Below are positions 36,253 through 44,835 of a stretch of DNA of 64,000 nt, in pieces. This DNA comes from Brevundimonas lenta. GTDB lineage: Bacteria > Pseudomonadota > Alphaproteobacteria > Caulobacterales > Caulobacteraceae. Positions within the stretch are counted from its first letter, which is position 1. The number at the start of each line of letters is the position of its first letter. The DNA lies in contig NZ_JACIDM010000003.1 in NCBI RefSeq assembly GCF_014196335.1, forward strand, positions 558,001-622,000, read 5' to 3'. Made by a program: the position numbers and the translations under genes. Below the pieces are notes generated by a model. The model saw nothing but the letters and a program-made list of their open reading frames with translations, searched no databases and was not told the origin of the DNA.

Positions 36253-38657
36253 AGTTCACTCTCTCCTGGCTGAAGGAGCATCTCGAGACTGACGCCGAGG
36301 TCGACGCCGTCGCCGACGCCATGACCATGGCGGGGCTCGAGGTCGAGGAAGTCCACGATCCGGTCGCCTCGCTGGCCCCGTTCACGGTGGCGAAGATCGT
36401 TTCGGCCGAACGTCATCCGAACGCCGACCGCCTGCAGGTCTGCCAGGTCGACACCGTCGACGGCCGCAAGGAGATCGTCTGCGGCGCGCCGAACGCACGC
36501 GCGGGCCTGACCACCATGTACGCCCCCATCGGCGCCTATGTGCCCGGCCTGGGCGTGACCCTGGTCGAGAAGCCGGTGCGCGGCGTGGTCTCGCACGGCA
36601 TGCTGTGCTCGGCCTCCGAGCTGGAGCTGGCTGACGATAGCGACGGCATCCTGGAGCTGTCCGACGATCTGGCCGTGGGCGAGCCCGCCGCCGGCGTGTT
36701 CGGCGCCGAGCCGGTGATCGATTTCGAGGTCACCCCCAACCGCCCCGACTGGCTGGGCGTCGCCGGCATCGCGCGCGACCTGGCCGCCGCGGGTCTCGGC
36801 GTGCTGAAGACCCCGGCGATCGAGCCGATCCCCGGCCGCTTCCCCTCGCCCATCGGCGTGCGGATCGAGGCGCCGGAGATGTGCCCGGTGTTCGCCGGCC
36901 GGACGATCCGCGGCGTGAAGAACGGCCCGTCGCCCGACTGGCTGCAGCGCCGCCTGACCGAGATCGGCCTGCGTCCGATCAACCGCCTGGTCGATATCAC
37001 CAACCTGATCACCTACGACCGCGCCCGGCCGCTGCACGTCTATGACGTCGCCAAGCTGGTCGACACGACCATCGTCGTCCGCGCCGGACAGGTGGCCAAG
37101 GATACGGGCGAGCACGAGCATCTGATCGCGCTGGACGGCAAGACCTACACGGTCGATCCGAACATGTGCGTCATCGCCGACGCCGCGGGCGAGCGCCCGA
37201 TCGGCCTCGGCGGCGTGATGGGCGGCGAGTCCACCGGCTGTTCGGAAGAGACGGTCGACGTCTTCCTCGAGAGCGCCTGGTTCGATCCGATCCTGATCGC
37301 CCAGACCGGCCGCACCCTGACGATCAACTCGGACGCCCAGTACCGCTTCGCGCGCGGTGTCGACACGGCCTCGCCCGTGCCCGGCATCGAGCTGGCGACG
37401 AAGCTGATCCTCGATCTGTGCGGCGGCGAGCCGTCGGAGGTCGTGGTGGCGGGAGCGGCCCCGGCCCTGCCCTCGGGCTTCGCCTTCGATCCGGCGCGCG
37501 TCGGATCGCTGACCGGCCTGTCGCTGAGCGACGACCGCATCGCCGAAATCCTGACCGCCCTGGGCTTCGCGGTGAAGACCGGTTCGCCCTGGACCGTGAC
37601 GCCGCCGTCGTGGCGCCGGGACGTGGAAGGCCCCGCCGATCTGGTGGAAGAGGTCGCCCGCATCGAGGGCTTCGGCGAACTGCCGTCGACGCCCCTGCCC
37701 GACCAGGGCGCGCCGTCGCGCGGCGTGCTGAACCCGCGTCAGGCGCGGGTGCGTCTGGCCCGCCGGGCGCTGGCCGCCATGGGCTATGCCGAGGCCGTCA
37801 CCTGGTCCTTCACCAAGCAATCGACCGCGGCCCTGTTCGGCGGCGGCGACGAGCGGCTGGTGGTCGAGAACCCGATCGCCGCCGATCTGGACTGCATGCG
37901 GCCCTCGGCCCTGCCGAACCTGATCCAGGCCGCCGCCCGCAACGCCGCCCGCGGCCATGCCGATGCGGCCCTGTTCGAGATCGGCCCGATCTATCTGAAC
38001 GACAGCCCGACGGGACAGCGCACGGTCATCGCCGGCCTGCTGGCGCCGAAGAGCGCGCGTCACTGGGGCGGAAGCGCCGAGGACGCCCTGTTCGCGCTCA
38101 AGGGCGACCTGATCGCCCTGCTGGACCAGCTGGGCGCGCCGACGGCGTCGCTGCAACTGACCCAGGGCCAGAACCGCGACTGGTGGCATCCGGGCCGTTC
38201 GGCGCGGCTGCAGCTGGGTCCGAAGAACGTCATGGTCGAGTTCGGCGCCCTGCACCCCCGTGTGCTGAAGGCGCTGGACGCCGATGCGCCGATGCTGGCC
38301 TTCGAGATCGTGCTGGACGCGGTGCCCGAGCCGCGCGGGAAGGCGTCCAAGGCGCGCGGCGCGGCCAATCTGGCCAACCTGATGCCACTGACCCGCGACT
38401 TCGCCTTCGTGGTCGAGGACGGCAAGGCGACGGGCGACCTGGTGCGCGCCGTGGCCGGGGCCGACAAGGCCCTGATCGCCGATGTGCGGGTGTTCGACGT
38501 CTATCGCGGCGCCGGCGTGCCCGAGGGGCACAAGTCGGTTGCGCTGGAAGTTGTGATACAACCGGTCGAGGCCACGCTGACGGAGGCCGAAATCGAGGCG
38601 CTGTCGGCGAAGGTCGTCGCGGCGGCGAGCAAGACGGGGGGCCAACTCAGGAGCTGA
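36249..38657 (+). CDS. pheT: Phenylalanyl-tRNA synthetase beta subunit
   Basis: The 802-residue protein starts [19 protein letters not shown]. It has the N-terminal tRNA-binding (EMAP-like) domain ([22 protein letters not shown]), the B3/B4 editing region, a B5 domain near 400-470 and the C-terminal ferredoxin-fold anticodon-binding domain ([21 protein letters not shown]). Length is normal. The ATG overlaps the preceding gene's stop by 4 bp. The YqhA-type gene follows 10 bp downstream and may be part of the operon. Confidence 0.98.
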   Translation: MKFTLSWLKEHLETDAEVDAVADAMTMAGLEVEEVHDPVASLAPFTVAKIVSAERHPNADRLQVCQVDTVDGRKEIVCGAPNARAGLTTMYAPIGAYVPGLGVTLVEKPVRGVVSHGMLCSASELELADDSDGILELSDDLAVGEPAAGVFGAEPVIDFEVTPNRPDWLGVAGIARDLAAAGLGVLKTPAIEPIPGRFPSPIGVRIEAPEMCPVFAGRTIRGVKNGPSPDWLQRRLTEIGLRPINRLVDITNLITYDRARPLHVYDVAKLVDTTIVVRAGQVAKDTGEHEHLIALDGKTYTVDPNMCVIADAAGERPIGLGGVMGGESTGCSEETVDVFLESAWFDPILIAQTGRTLTINSDAQYRFARGVDTASPVPGIELATKLILDLCGGEPSEVVVAGAAPALPSGFAFDPARVGSLTGLSLSDDRIAEILTALGFAVKTGSPWTVTPPSWRRDVEGPADLVEEVARIEGFGELPSTPLPDQGAPSRGVLNPRQARVRLARRALAAMGYAEAVTWSFTKQSTAALFGGGDERLVVENPIAADLDCMRPSALPNLIQAAARNAARGHADAALFEIGPIYLNDSPTGQRTVIAGLLAPKSARHWGGSAEDALFALKGDLIALLDQLGAPTASLQLTQGQNRDWWHPGRSARLQLGPKNVMVEFGALHPRVLKALDADAPMLAFEIVLDAVPEPRGKASKARGAANLANLMPLTRDFAFVVEDGKATGDLVRAVAGADKALIADVRVFDVYRGAGVPEGHKSVALEVVIQPVEATLTEAEIEALSAKVVAAASKTGGQLRS

Positions 38658-38667
38658 GGAGGCCGGT

Positions 38668-39210
38668 GTGAGCGTAAAGACGAGGATCGAGACCGCGCTG
38701 GAGCGGTTCATCTTCATGTCGCGCTGGCTGATGGCGCCCTTCTACGTCGGGCTCGTGATCGCGCTCGGCCTGCTGCTGGTCGTGTTCGCCCAGGAGGTGC
38801 TCCACTACGTGCCGCTGGCGTTCCAGCCGATGCACGAGAAGAGCTCCAGCAACGCCATCCTGGCGGTGCTGTCCCTGGTCGACATTACGCTCGCCGCCAA
38901 TCTGCTGCTGATCGTGATCTTCGCCGGCTACGAGAATTTCGTCTCCAGGCTGGACCTTGATGGCGAGGACGATCGCCCGCCGTGGATGGGCACGGTCGAT
39001 TTCTCGGCGCTCAAGATCAAGCTCATCGCCTCGATCGTCGCCATCTCGGCGATCCAGCTGCTGCGGTTCTTCATGCAGGAGCCGGTGGGCGTGCCGGGGA
39101 TGAATGTCGAGGAGGCGCGCTGGCGCGTGATCATCCACCTGACCTTCGTTTTCTCGGGTGTCCTGCTGGCCCTGATGGACTGGCTGGTCGGAAAAACCCC
39201 CAAGCACTGA
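38668..39210 (+). CDS. YqhA/UPF0114 family membrane protein
   Basis: The 180-residue protein starts with a GTG preceded by GAGGAGG. It has about four membrane segments: FIFMSRWLMAPFYVGLVIAL, AILAVLSLVDITLAANLLLIV, IKLIASIVAISAIQLL and WRVIIHLTFVFSGVLLALMD. The central LVDITLAANLLLIVIFAGYENFVS-type stretch is diagnostic of UPF0114/YqhA, whose function is not established. The gene begins 10 bp after pheT on the same strand and so may be transcribed with it. Confidence 0.9.
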   Translation: MSVKTRIETALERFIFMSRWLMAPFYVGLVIALGLLLVVFAQEVLHYVPLAFQPMHEKSSSNAILAVLSLVDITLAANLLLIVIFAGYENFVSRLDLDGEDDRPPWMGTVDFSALKIKLIASIVAISAIQLLRFFMQEPVGVPGMNVEEARWRVIIHLTFVFSGVLLALMDWLVGKTPKH

Positions 39211-39324
39211 CCCGGCAATCTCCCGTTAACCTTGCCGCCCCAAGGCTGACGCAAAGCCCGGTGACGGTGAAGCCTAGCGCCTGCGTGAGTCGGGCGAGCC
39301 GTCCCCGCCTTCGGAGCCTATGCC

Positions 39325-39939
39325 ATGCACCGCCGCCAACTGATCCTCTCTGGCCTCGCCGCCACCGCGGGCGCCTCGGGCCTGTCCGCCTGCGCGACCA
39401 CCAACCAGCCGCACGACCCCAACTATCCGATCCGCTCGGACCAGACGGCGCCGGCCTACACCTCGGAAGAACTGATCGCCGCGGGTTCGCGCGAACTGGG
39501 CATTGCCGCGGAAGCCATCGGCGGCGCGATCGAGCGCGTCTTCGCCGATCAGGGCGGCGCCCCGACCGCCTACATCGCCGGTGAAGAGGGCGCCGGCGCG
39601 GCCGCCGTCGGCCTGCGCTACGGCCGCGGCGCGCTGCACATGAAGGATCTCAGCGCCTCGCAGGAAGTGTTCTGGCAGGGCGTCTCGATCGGTTGGGACG
39701 TCGGCGGCAACGCCAGCCGGGTCTTCACCCTGGTGTACGGCCTGTACCACCCGGACATGATCTACCGCCGCTACCCCGGCGTGGAGGGCACCGCCTATCT
39801 GGTCGCCGGTCTGGGCGTGAACTACCAGCAGGCCGACGGCATCGTGCTGGCCCCGATCCGCACCGGCGTGGGCCTGCGCGCCGGCGCCAACGTCGGCACC
39901 ATGAGCTACAGCCGTCAGCGCAACGTTCTGCCGTTCTGA
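39325..39939 (+). CDS. EipA/DUF1134-family envelope protein
   Basis: The 204-residue protein starts MHRRQLILSGLAATAGASGL and then SACATT, giving both a twin-arginine-like and a lipobox-like appearance (Cys25). The body has the DUF1134 pattern: QGGAPTAYIAGEEGAGAA, RVFTLVYGLYHPDMIYRR, AYLVAGLGVNYQQADGIVLAP and the end IRTGVGLRAGANVGTMSYSR. The family includes Brucella EipA, a periplasmic protein needed for envelope-stress resistance. It converges on the epimerase-like gene. Here the lipidation question is open. A TTAACC half-site of CtrA type lies at 39226. Confidence 0.85.
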   Translation: MHRRQLILSGLAATAGASGLSACATTNQPHDPNYPIRSDQTAPAYTSEELIAAGSRELGIAAEAIGGAIERVFADQGGAPTAYIAGEEGAGAAAVGLRYGRGALHMKDLSASQEVFWQGVSIGWDVGGNASRVFTLVYGLYHPDMIYRRYPGVEGTAYLVAGLGVNYQQADGIVLAPIRTGVGLRAGANVGTMSYSRQRNVLPF

Positions 39940-39957
39940 TCGCCCCTGCGGGAGCGC

Positions 39958-40839
39958 TCAGCCGCCGACGCGGATGAGCGCTTCCAGCCCGTCCCGCCAC
40001 GACGGGTACCTCGGCCGCCAGCCGAGCTCGGCCTTGGCGCGCGCGTTCGAGAGACGTTTGGAGTCGAGGTAGAAGCGGCGCATGGCGTCGCTGACGGAGG
40101 GGTCGTCGATGTCGACCTCGGGCGGTCGTGGAAGGCCCAGGTAACGGGCGGCGCCCTCGATGACCTCATCCGCCGGTGCGGGCTCGTCGTCGCAGAAGGT
40201 ATAGGCGCCGCCGGGACGCGGCCGGGCGATCGAGGCGAAGATGCCGGCGACCGCGTCGTCCAGATGGATGCGGTTGAACACCTGCCCCGGCTTGCGGACG
40301 ATCCGCGCCGAACCGTCGCGCAGACGGTCGACGGGCGAGCGGCCCGGGCCGTAGAGGGCGGGCATACGCAGCAGCTGGACCGTCAGGCCCATGCCTCGGC
40401 CGGCGTCCAGCCAGTCACGCTCGGCCCTGACGCGGCGCGCGCCCTCCAGGGAGGCGGCGTTCAGTTCGTCGTCCTCGAAGGCCCAGCCGCCGGCGCGGTC
40501 GCCGAACACGGCGGTCGAGGAGACATAGCCGATCCAGTCGGGCCAGGCGCCCGAGGCCGTGATGGCCGGAACCAGCGCCTTCAGGCCGGGGCAGCCCGTC
40601 GCCTCGGGCGGGGCGGTGATCAGCAGCGCCGTGGCGCCCGCCACGGCCTCGGCCAGGGCGGCGGCGTCATCGGGGTCGACGGCGCGAACGCCGTCCATTT
40701 CAAGCGCCCTGCGGGTCTCGGCCTGACGCGAGGTGGCGACGGCGGTTCCGCCGCGCCGGATGGCCTCCAGCGCCGCCGCGCGGCCCAGCCAGCCGCCGCC
40801 GAAGACCAGCAGCGAAACGGGCGGGGCGGCGTCGGTCAT
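39958..40839 (-). CDS. NAD(P)-dependent epimerase/dehydratase-like protein
   Basis: The 293-residue protein starts with a Rossmann motif LLVFGGGWLGRAAALEAIRR and contains YVSSTAVFGDRAGG, VQLLRMPALYGPGRSPVD and RIHLDDAVAGIF, so it belongs to the extended SDR (YeeZ-like) group. The usual YxxxK pair is not obvious; the active site may be degenerate. It starts 6 bp after the SQD1-type gene stop and runs the same way, so the two are an operon. That places it in nucleotide-sugar or lipid metabolism, but no reaction can be named. Confidence 0.78.
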   Translation of the reverse strand: MTDAAPPVSLLVFGGGWLGRAAALEAIRRGGTAVATSRQAETRRALEMDGVRAVDPDDAAALAEAVAGATALLITAPPEATGCPGLKALVPAITASGAWPDWIGYVSSTAVFGDRAGGWAFEDDELNAASLEGARRVRAERDWLDAGRGMGLTVQLLRMPALYGPGRSPVDRLRDGSARIVRKPGQVFNRIHLDDAVAGIFASIARPRPGGAYTFCDDEPAPADEVIEGAARYLGLPRPPEVDIDDPSVSDAMRRFYLDSKRLSNARAKAELGWRPRYPSWRDGLEALIRVGG

Positions 40840-40845
40840 CGGGCC

Positions 40846-42081
40846 TCAGGCGGAACGGGCGTGGCTCTGTGCGCCGCCGGCGACAACCGTGACGCTTTCG
40901 TTCTTCAGCGCGTCGGCGCGCTTACCGTTCCAGCTGGAGACGCAGGGAATCTTCGTCAGATCGGCCCGGTCGGCGTAGCGGCGAGCGATCTCGGTGACGT
41001 CCTGCATAAGGCCCTCGGCGAGGGTGATCGGCTTCAGGCCCAGTTCCCTGAACTGGTCATTGGCGACGACGAGCTCGTTCTCGTCGGCCTCCTGGCGCGG
41101 GTTCGGGACGTTGTGGACCTCGGCGCCGGTCATGGTCGCGATCATGGCGGCCAGGTCGCGGACCCGGCGGCTCTCGGTCATCTGGTTGAGGATCTTGACC
41201 CGTTCGCCGGTCTTCGGCGGGTTCTTGAGCGCCAGCTCGACGCAGCGGACGGTGTCCTGGATATGGATGAAGGCCCGCGTCTGGCCGCCCGTGCCATGGA
41301 CCGTCAGCGGATAGCCGACGGCCGCCTGCATCAGGAAGCGGTTCAGGACGGTGCCGTAGTCGCCGTCGTAGTCGAAGCGGTTGATCAGACGCTCGTCCTG
41401 ACGCGTCTCTTCGGTCTGGGCGCCCCAGACGATGCCCTGGTGGAGGTCGGTGATCCGGACGCCGTCGTTCTTCGCATAGAACTGGAACAGCAGGGCGTCC
41501 TGGGTCTTGGTCATGTGGTAGATCGAGCCCGGGTTCGGCGGGAACAGAATCTCCTGCTCGGTGGGCCCGAAATCGGTGTCGACCGTGATCTTCAGATAGC
41601 CCTCGGGGATGCGCAGGCCGGCGGTGGTGTAGCCATAGACCCCCATGGTCCCCAGGTGCGCCAGGTGCACGTCCCGGCCGCTCTCGACGATGGCGGCGAG
41701 CAGGTGGTTGGTGGCGTTGAGGTTGTTGTCGACGGTGTAGAGCTTGTGGCGCGCGCTCTTCATCGAATAGGGCGCGGCGCGCTGCTCGGCGAAGTGGACG
41801 ACGCTGTCGGGCTTCCAGTCGCGGATCAGGGCGACCAGGCGGTCGAACTCCTTGCCGACCGTCATGTTTACGAACTCGATGGTCTTGCCGGAGACCTCTT
41901 TCCACGCGGCGATACGCTCGCCCATGGTGCGGATCGGGGTCAGCGACTGGACTTCCAGCTCGTTGTCGATGTTGCGGCGGCTGAGGTTGTCGACCACCAG
42001 CACGTCCCAGCCGCGGGCCGAGAGATGCAGCGCCGTCGGCCAGCCGCAGAAGCCGTCGCCGCCCAATACCAGTACGCGCAT
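40846..42081 (-). CDS. sqdB: UDP-sulfoquinovose synthase (SQD1/SqdB type)
   Basis: This enzyme makes UDP-sulfoquinovose from UDP-glucose and sulfite, the head group of sulfoquinovosyl diacylglycerol. From ATG 42081 the protein is 411 residues and starts MRVLVLGGDGFCGWPTALHL, the SQD1 NAD-binding signature. It has VVHFAEQRAAPYSM, the catalytic Thr in LGTMGVYG (Thr145), the Tyr-x3-Lys in SIYHMTKTQD (Tyr188, Lys192), and HGTGGQTRAFIHIQDTV. Further ATGs at 42096 and beyond add only a short tail; GAGGGTGG precedes 42081. It is followed 6 bp later by the epimerase-like gene. The SqdX-type transferase is not in this window. Confidence 0.9.
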   Translation of the reverse strand: MRVLVLGGDGFCGWPTALHLSARGWDVLVVDNLSRRNIDNELEVQSLTPIRTMGERIAAWKEVSGKTIEFVNMTVGKEFDRLVALIRDWKPDSVVHFAEQRAAPYSMKSARHKLYTVDNNLNATNHLLAAIVESGRDVHLAHLGTMGVYGYTTAGLRIPEGYLKITVDTDFGPTEQEILFPPNPGSIYHMTKTQDALLFQFYAKNDGVRITDLHQGIVWGAQTEETRQDERLINRFDYDGDYGTVLNRFLMQAAVGYPLTVHGTGGQTRAFIHIQDTVRCVELALKNPPKTGERVKILNQMTESRRVRDLAAMIATMTGAEVHNVPNPRQEADENELVVANDQFRELGLKPITLAEGLMQDVTEIARRYADRADLTKIPCVSSWNGKRADALKNESVTVVAGGAQSHARSA

Positions 42082-42163
42082 TTCCACCCTCGTCATTCTT
42101 CCCTGCATCCTGCCTAGCGGATGCGCAGCACCGGTCAAAGCGCGGCCTTTGTCCCCCGGTTCC

Positions 42164-42703
42164 CTACCGCGGGCGGGCCTTCCACTCGTCGCGGGTCTGG
42201 CCCCAGGCGTCGACGGCGATGTGGTCGAACGGCGCGGGCATCTTCGTCGGCCCGCGGTTCCGCGATCCGATCCGCTCGGCCAGCTTTTGCGACGGGACGT
42301 TTTCCGGATCGATGCAGTGGATGATGTCGGTCCAGCCCAGCACGTCGAAGGCGTAGTCCATGGCCGCGGTCGCCGCCTCGACGCCGTAGCCCTTGCCCTG
42401 GGCGTCCGGATGCAGGCCCCAGCCGACCTCCGTGCCGGGCCAGCCGTGCGGTTGCCACGGGCCGATCCGTCCCAGCCACAGGCCGGTCTGGCGATCGACC
42501 ACCGAGAACATCGAGACGCCGGTCAGGCTCCAGGCCCCGGCCATGGTCATGAAGCCGCGCCACGCCGTGGACTCCGCCTGGGCGCCGCCGAGGTATTTCG
42601 CGGCTTCGGCGTCGCCCATCATCCCGGCCCAGCGGGGGAAGTCCTCCAGCGCGATGGGGCGCAGGGTCAGGCGTTCGGTGTGCAGCACGGGGCCGGTCGT
42701 CAA
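42164..42703 (-). CDS. GNAT-family N-acetyltransferase (TTG start)
   Basis: The 179-residue protein from TTG 42703 starts (M)TTGPVLHTERLTLRPIAL, the standard RimJ/RimL-like entry. It has GLHPDAQGKGYGVEAATAAMDYAF, the acetyl-CoA loop (QGKGYG), and a closing HCIDPENVPSQKLAERIG. The TTG overlaps the TGA of the upstream ThpR gene by 4 bp, and GGGAG lies upstream at good distance, so the start is decided by coupling. An alternative GTG lies a few codons later. Substrate unknown; ribosomal-protein or small-molecule acetylation are both possible. Confidence 0.83.
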   Translation of the reverse strand: MTTGPVLHTERLTLRPIALEDFPRWAGMMGDAEAAKYLGGAQAESTAWRGFMTMAGAWSLTGVSMFSVVDRQTGLWLGRIGPWQPHGWPGTEVGWGLHPDAQGKGYGVEAATAAMDYAFDVLGWTDIIHCIDPENVPSQKLAERIGSRNRGPTKMPAPFDHIAVDAWGQTRDEWKARPR

Positions 42704-43239
42704 AGCAGATACTCCCTCTCGAGCTGGTACTGGCTGCCCTCGTGGGCGAGCACGCTGGAATACAGGCCGAAGCGGTCGACCCGGATCGGCGGCGAATGCA
42801 GCAGGTTGTGACCCTTGATCCAGGCGCCGATGCGATCCTGGTTCGTCTGCGGCTTGAGGTAGGCGAGGGTCACGTGGGGGCGGTAGTCGCGGCGCTCGAT
42901 CGTAATCCCCGCGCGTTCCGCCGCTGACCGACAGCGGCCGGCGAGGACATTCAGACGTTCGTTCGGCTCGATCCCGGCCCACAGCGTGTGGCTGCGATGC
43001 GAATCACCGAAGGCGCCGACGCCGGCGAGGGCGATCTCGAACGGCCCGCCGGCGCCCGCACGGCTCAGCTCGGCGGCGAGGTCGTCGGCGCGGCGCTCGT
43101 CGATCTCGCCGTAGAAGGCGAGGGTCACATGCAGTTGCTCGGCCGTGCGCCATTTCGCGCCGGGCAGGCCGCTCTGGCGACGCTTGAGCGTTTCGGCCAC
43201 ATCGTCGGGGACCGACAGGGCGGTGAAAAGCCGGATCAT
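42700..43239 (-). CDS. thpR: RNA 2',3'-cyclic phosphodiesterase (ThpR/LigT)
   Basis: This 2H phosphoesterase opens 2',3'-cyclic phosphates. The 179-residue protein starts MIRLFTALSVPDDVAETL and has both HxTx motifs: LHVTLAFYGE (His37, Thr39) and RPHVTLAYLK (His122, Thr124). Length is normal. ATG 43239 is the natural start. The following acetyltransferase gene overlaps its stop by 4 bp. It is divergent from the BAX-inhibitor gene across 126 bp. Assignment to the family is secure; the physiological RNA substrate is not known. Confidence 0.93.
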   Translation of the reverse strand: MIRLFTALSVPDDVAETLKRRQSGLPGAKWRTAEQLHVTLAFYGEIDERRADDLAAELSRAGAGGPFEIALAGVGAFGDSHRSHTLWAGIEPNERLNVLAGRCRSAAERAGITIERRDYRPHVTLAYLKPQTNQDRIGAWIKGHNLLHSPPIRVDRFGLYSSVLAHEGSQYQLEREYLL

Positions 43240-43365
43240 GCGACCGTTGGTAGCGGCTCCGGAGGCCCGGCCCAAGTCCGGTTTTCCTTGCGGAAGCCCG
43301 GCCAGAGACCGATATTTGCTCCAAAGGTCGGGAATCTCCCGGCCGAACGGAGGATCGACGTCGCC

Positions 43366-44121
43366 ATGAGCGATTTCAGAAACGGATATTCCATCCCGCA
43401 GACGGTCGACATGTCGGTCGATGCGGGCCTGCGCAGCTTCATGTTGGGCGTCTACAACAAGGTGGCCATCGGCCTCGTGATCTCGGCCGCCCTGGCCTGG
43501 CTGACCGGGACCTATCCGCCGGTGCGCGACCTGATGTTCGCAACCCAGGTCTTCCCTGACGGCGTGACCCGCCTGACCGGCTTCACCCTGCTGGGCATGA
43601 TCGTGGCCTTCGCGCCGCTGGTGGTGCTGCTGGGCTCCAACTTCGTGATGAAGAACCCGACCGCGGGCGGCGCCAGCGCGCTGTACTGGCTGGTCGTGGC
43701 GCTGATCGGCGCCTCGATGGGCACGGTGGTGCTGGTCTATACCGGCGCCTCGGTGGTGCAGACCTTCCTGATCACGGCCGCCGCCTTCGGCGGTCTGAGT
43801 CTGTTCGGCTACACGACCAAGAAGGATCTGACCGGCATCGGCAGCTTCCTGATCATCGCGGTGATCGGCCTGATCATCGCCATGGTGGTGAACATGTTCC
43901 TGCAAAACGCGATGATGCAGCTGATCATCAGCGTCGCCGGCGTGCTGATCTTCGCGGGCCTGACGGCCTACGACACCCAGCGCCTGAAGATGACCTACTA
44001 CGCCCTGGGTGGTAACCAGAGCGCGATGGGCGTGGCCACCAGCTACGGTGCGCTGACGCTGTACATCAACTTCATCAACATGTTCCAATTCCTGCTGGCG
44101 CTGTTCGGCACCCGCCGCTGA
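43366..44121 (+). CDS. BAX inhibitor-1 (YccA/YbhL-type) family membrane protein
   Basis: The 251-residue protein has seven predicted membrane helices after a short cytosolic N-terminus. The signature YNKVAIGLVISAALAWLTG and the C-terminal core LIFAGLTAYDTQRLKMTYY are diagnostic of the BI-1/TMBIM family. Bacterial members are pH-sensitive calcium-leak channels (BsYetJ) or FtsH modulators (YccA). A conserved Asp near the C-terminal helix (TAYDTQ) is present. It is monocistronic: a strong terminator follows at 44151-44176. Specific role unknown. Confidence 0.92.
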   Translation: MSDFRNGYSIPQTVDMSVDAGLRSFMLGVYNKVAIGLVISAALAWLTGTYPPVRDLMFATQVFPDGVTRLTGFTLLGMIVAFAPLVVLLGSNFVMKNPTAGGASALYWLVVALIGASMGTVVLVYTGASVVQTFLITAAAFGGLSLFGYTTKKDLTGIGSFLIIAVIGLIIAMVVNMFLQNAMMQLIISVAGVLIFAGLTAYDTQRLKMTYYALGGNQSAMGVATSYGALTLYINFINMFQFLLALFGTRR

Positions 44122-44150
44122 TCCCTTCCGGATCAGGCAGATAAGGAAAA

Positions 44151-44176
44151 GGCCCGGAGCGATCCGGGCCTTTTTT
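44151..44176. terminator. Bidirectional intrinsic terminator
   Basis: Perfect 8-bp arms GGCCCGGA (44151-44158) and TCCGGGCC (44163-44170), loop GCGA, then TTTTTT; AAAA precedes the stem. It serves the BAX-inhibitor gene and the convergent DUF2794 gene. Confidence 0.92.
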
Positions 44177-44509
44177 CTATTCGACGATGGAGAAGCGGCG
44201 GCTGTCGAAGACCCGCAGCACCTGGGCCAGTTCGCGCCCGCGCTTCAGGATCATGCCGCCCTCGCCCAGCACGGCCCACTGACCCTGCCGCAGGCGCAGG
44301 GCCGGGCGCTTCTCGATGCGATAGAGGGGCGCGTCGCCGTGGCGGCGGAAGACGGCGAACTCGGCCACGTCGCGATGCCCGATCATGGCGTAGTCGCGCC
44401 ATTCGCCCGAGGCGACCATGCGGCCGTAGACCCTCAGGATCTGGTCCAGCTCGCGCCGGTCGAAGAAGACCGGTCCGGACTGAGGCTGCGCATCGGCGGC
44501 GTCGCTCAT
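44177..44509 (-). CDS. DUF2794 family protein
   Basis: The 110-residue protein contains VFFDRRELDQILRVYGRMVASGEWRDYAM-type text, AVFRRHGDAPLYRIEKRP and GGMILKRGRELAQVLRVFD. These three blocks define DUF2794, a small soluble family of alphaproteobacteria with no established function. The gene starts at ATG 44509 and ends near a bidirectional terminator. Upstream lies a 326-bp gene-free gap. It has no operon partner here. Confidence 0.9.
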   Translation of the reverse strand: MSDAADAQPQSGPVFFDRRELDQILRVYGRMVASGEWRDYAMIGHRDVAEFAVFRRHGDAPLYRIEKRPALRLRQGQWAVLGEGGMILKRGRELAQVLRVFDSRRFSIVE

Positions 44510-44835
44510 GGGAACAATCTATGCCGCTTCGCGTCCGGCGCCACCCCGGTCGTATCGAACGGCGTGTCATGAACGTCGCAATGCGAATAAATCGCACACG
44601 CCTAGAAATCGCCTCCGTTCGGCCCATCCGCCGCCCCCTTGGGAGGTGACACCGGACACATCGGCTCGTCGGAGTTCGGAGCGGTTCCGGATCCTGAACA
44701 GCCCCCCCAGCCCCCCTGGATCGTTCCATCAGGGCTTCGGCGGGCCGATGCTTCCTCCAAAGCGAGACGCCCGCTTCGCCCCCTCCCCCTCCCGGCCGAG
44801 CGGGCGTTTTGCTGTCCGGAACCCGGGTTCAGCGA
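44510..44835. other. Gene-free 326-bp gap with a foldable segment
   Basis: The gap between the DUF2794 start and the degP-like stop has no convincing reading frame. Bases 44641-44758 can fold into a rod of nested helices: GGAGG 44642-44646 with CCTCC 44754-44758, ATCGGC 44660-44665 with GCCGAT 44744-44749, and GATCC 44690-44694 with GGATC 44718-44722. A plus-strand terminator follows. It may hold an RNA gene or promoter for DUF2794. Confidence 0.4.
44767..44810 (+). terminator. Hairpin with plus-strand T-run in the gap before degP-like gene
   Basis: Arms CGCCCGCT (44768-44775) and AGCGGGCG (44799-44806) flank a 23-base pyrimidine-rich loop; TTTT follows on the plus strand. No plus-strand gene is seen upstream. 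On the minus strand it could also end the protease transcript, but with a poor U-run. Confidence 0.55.

Noticed and set aside
44510..44835. A tmRNA or 4.5S RNA in the gap before the degP-like gene
   Set aside because: I looked for a tag-peptide frame, a T-arm TTCRANY loop and the SRP core, and found none; only an unassigned fold remains.
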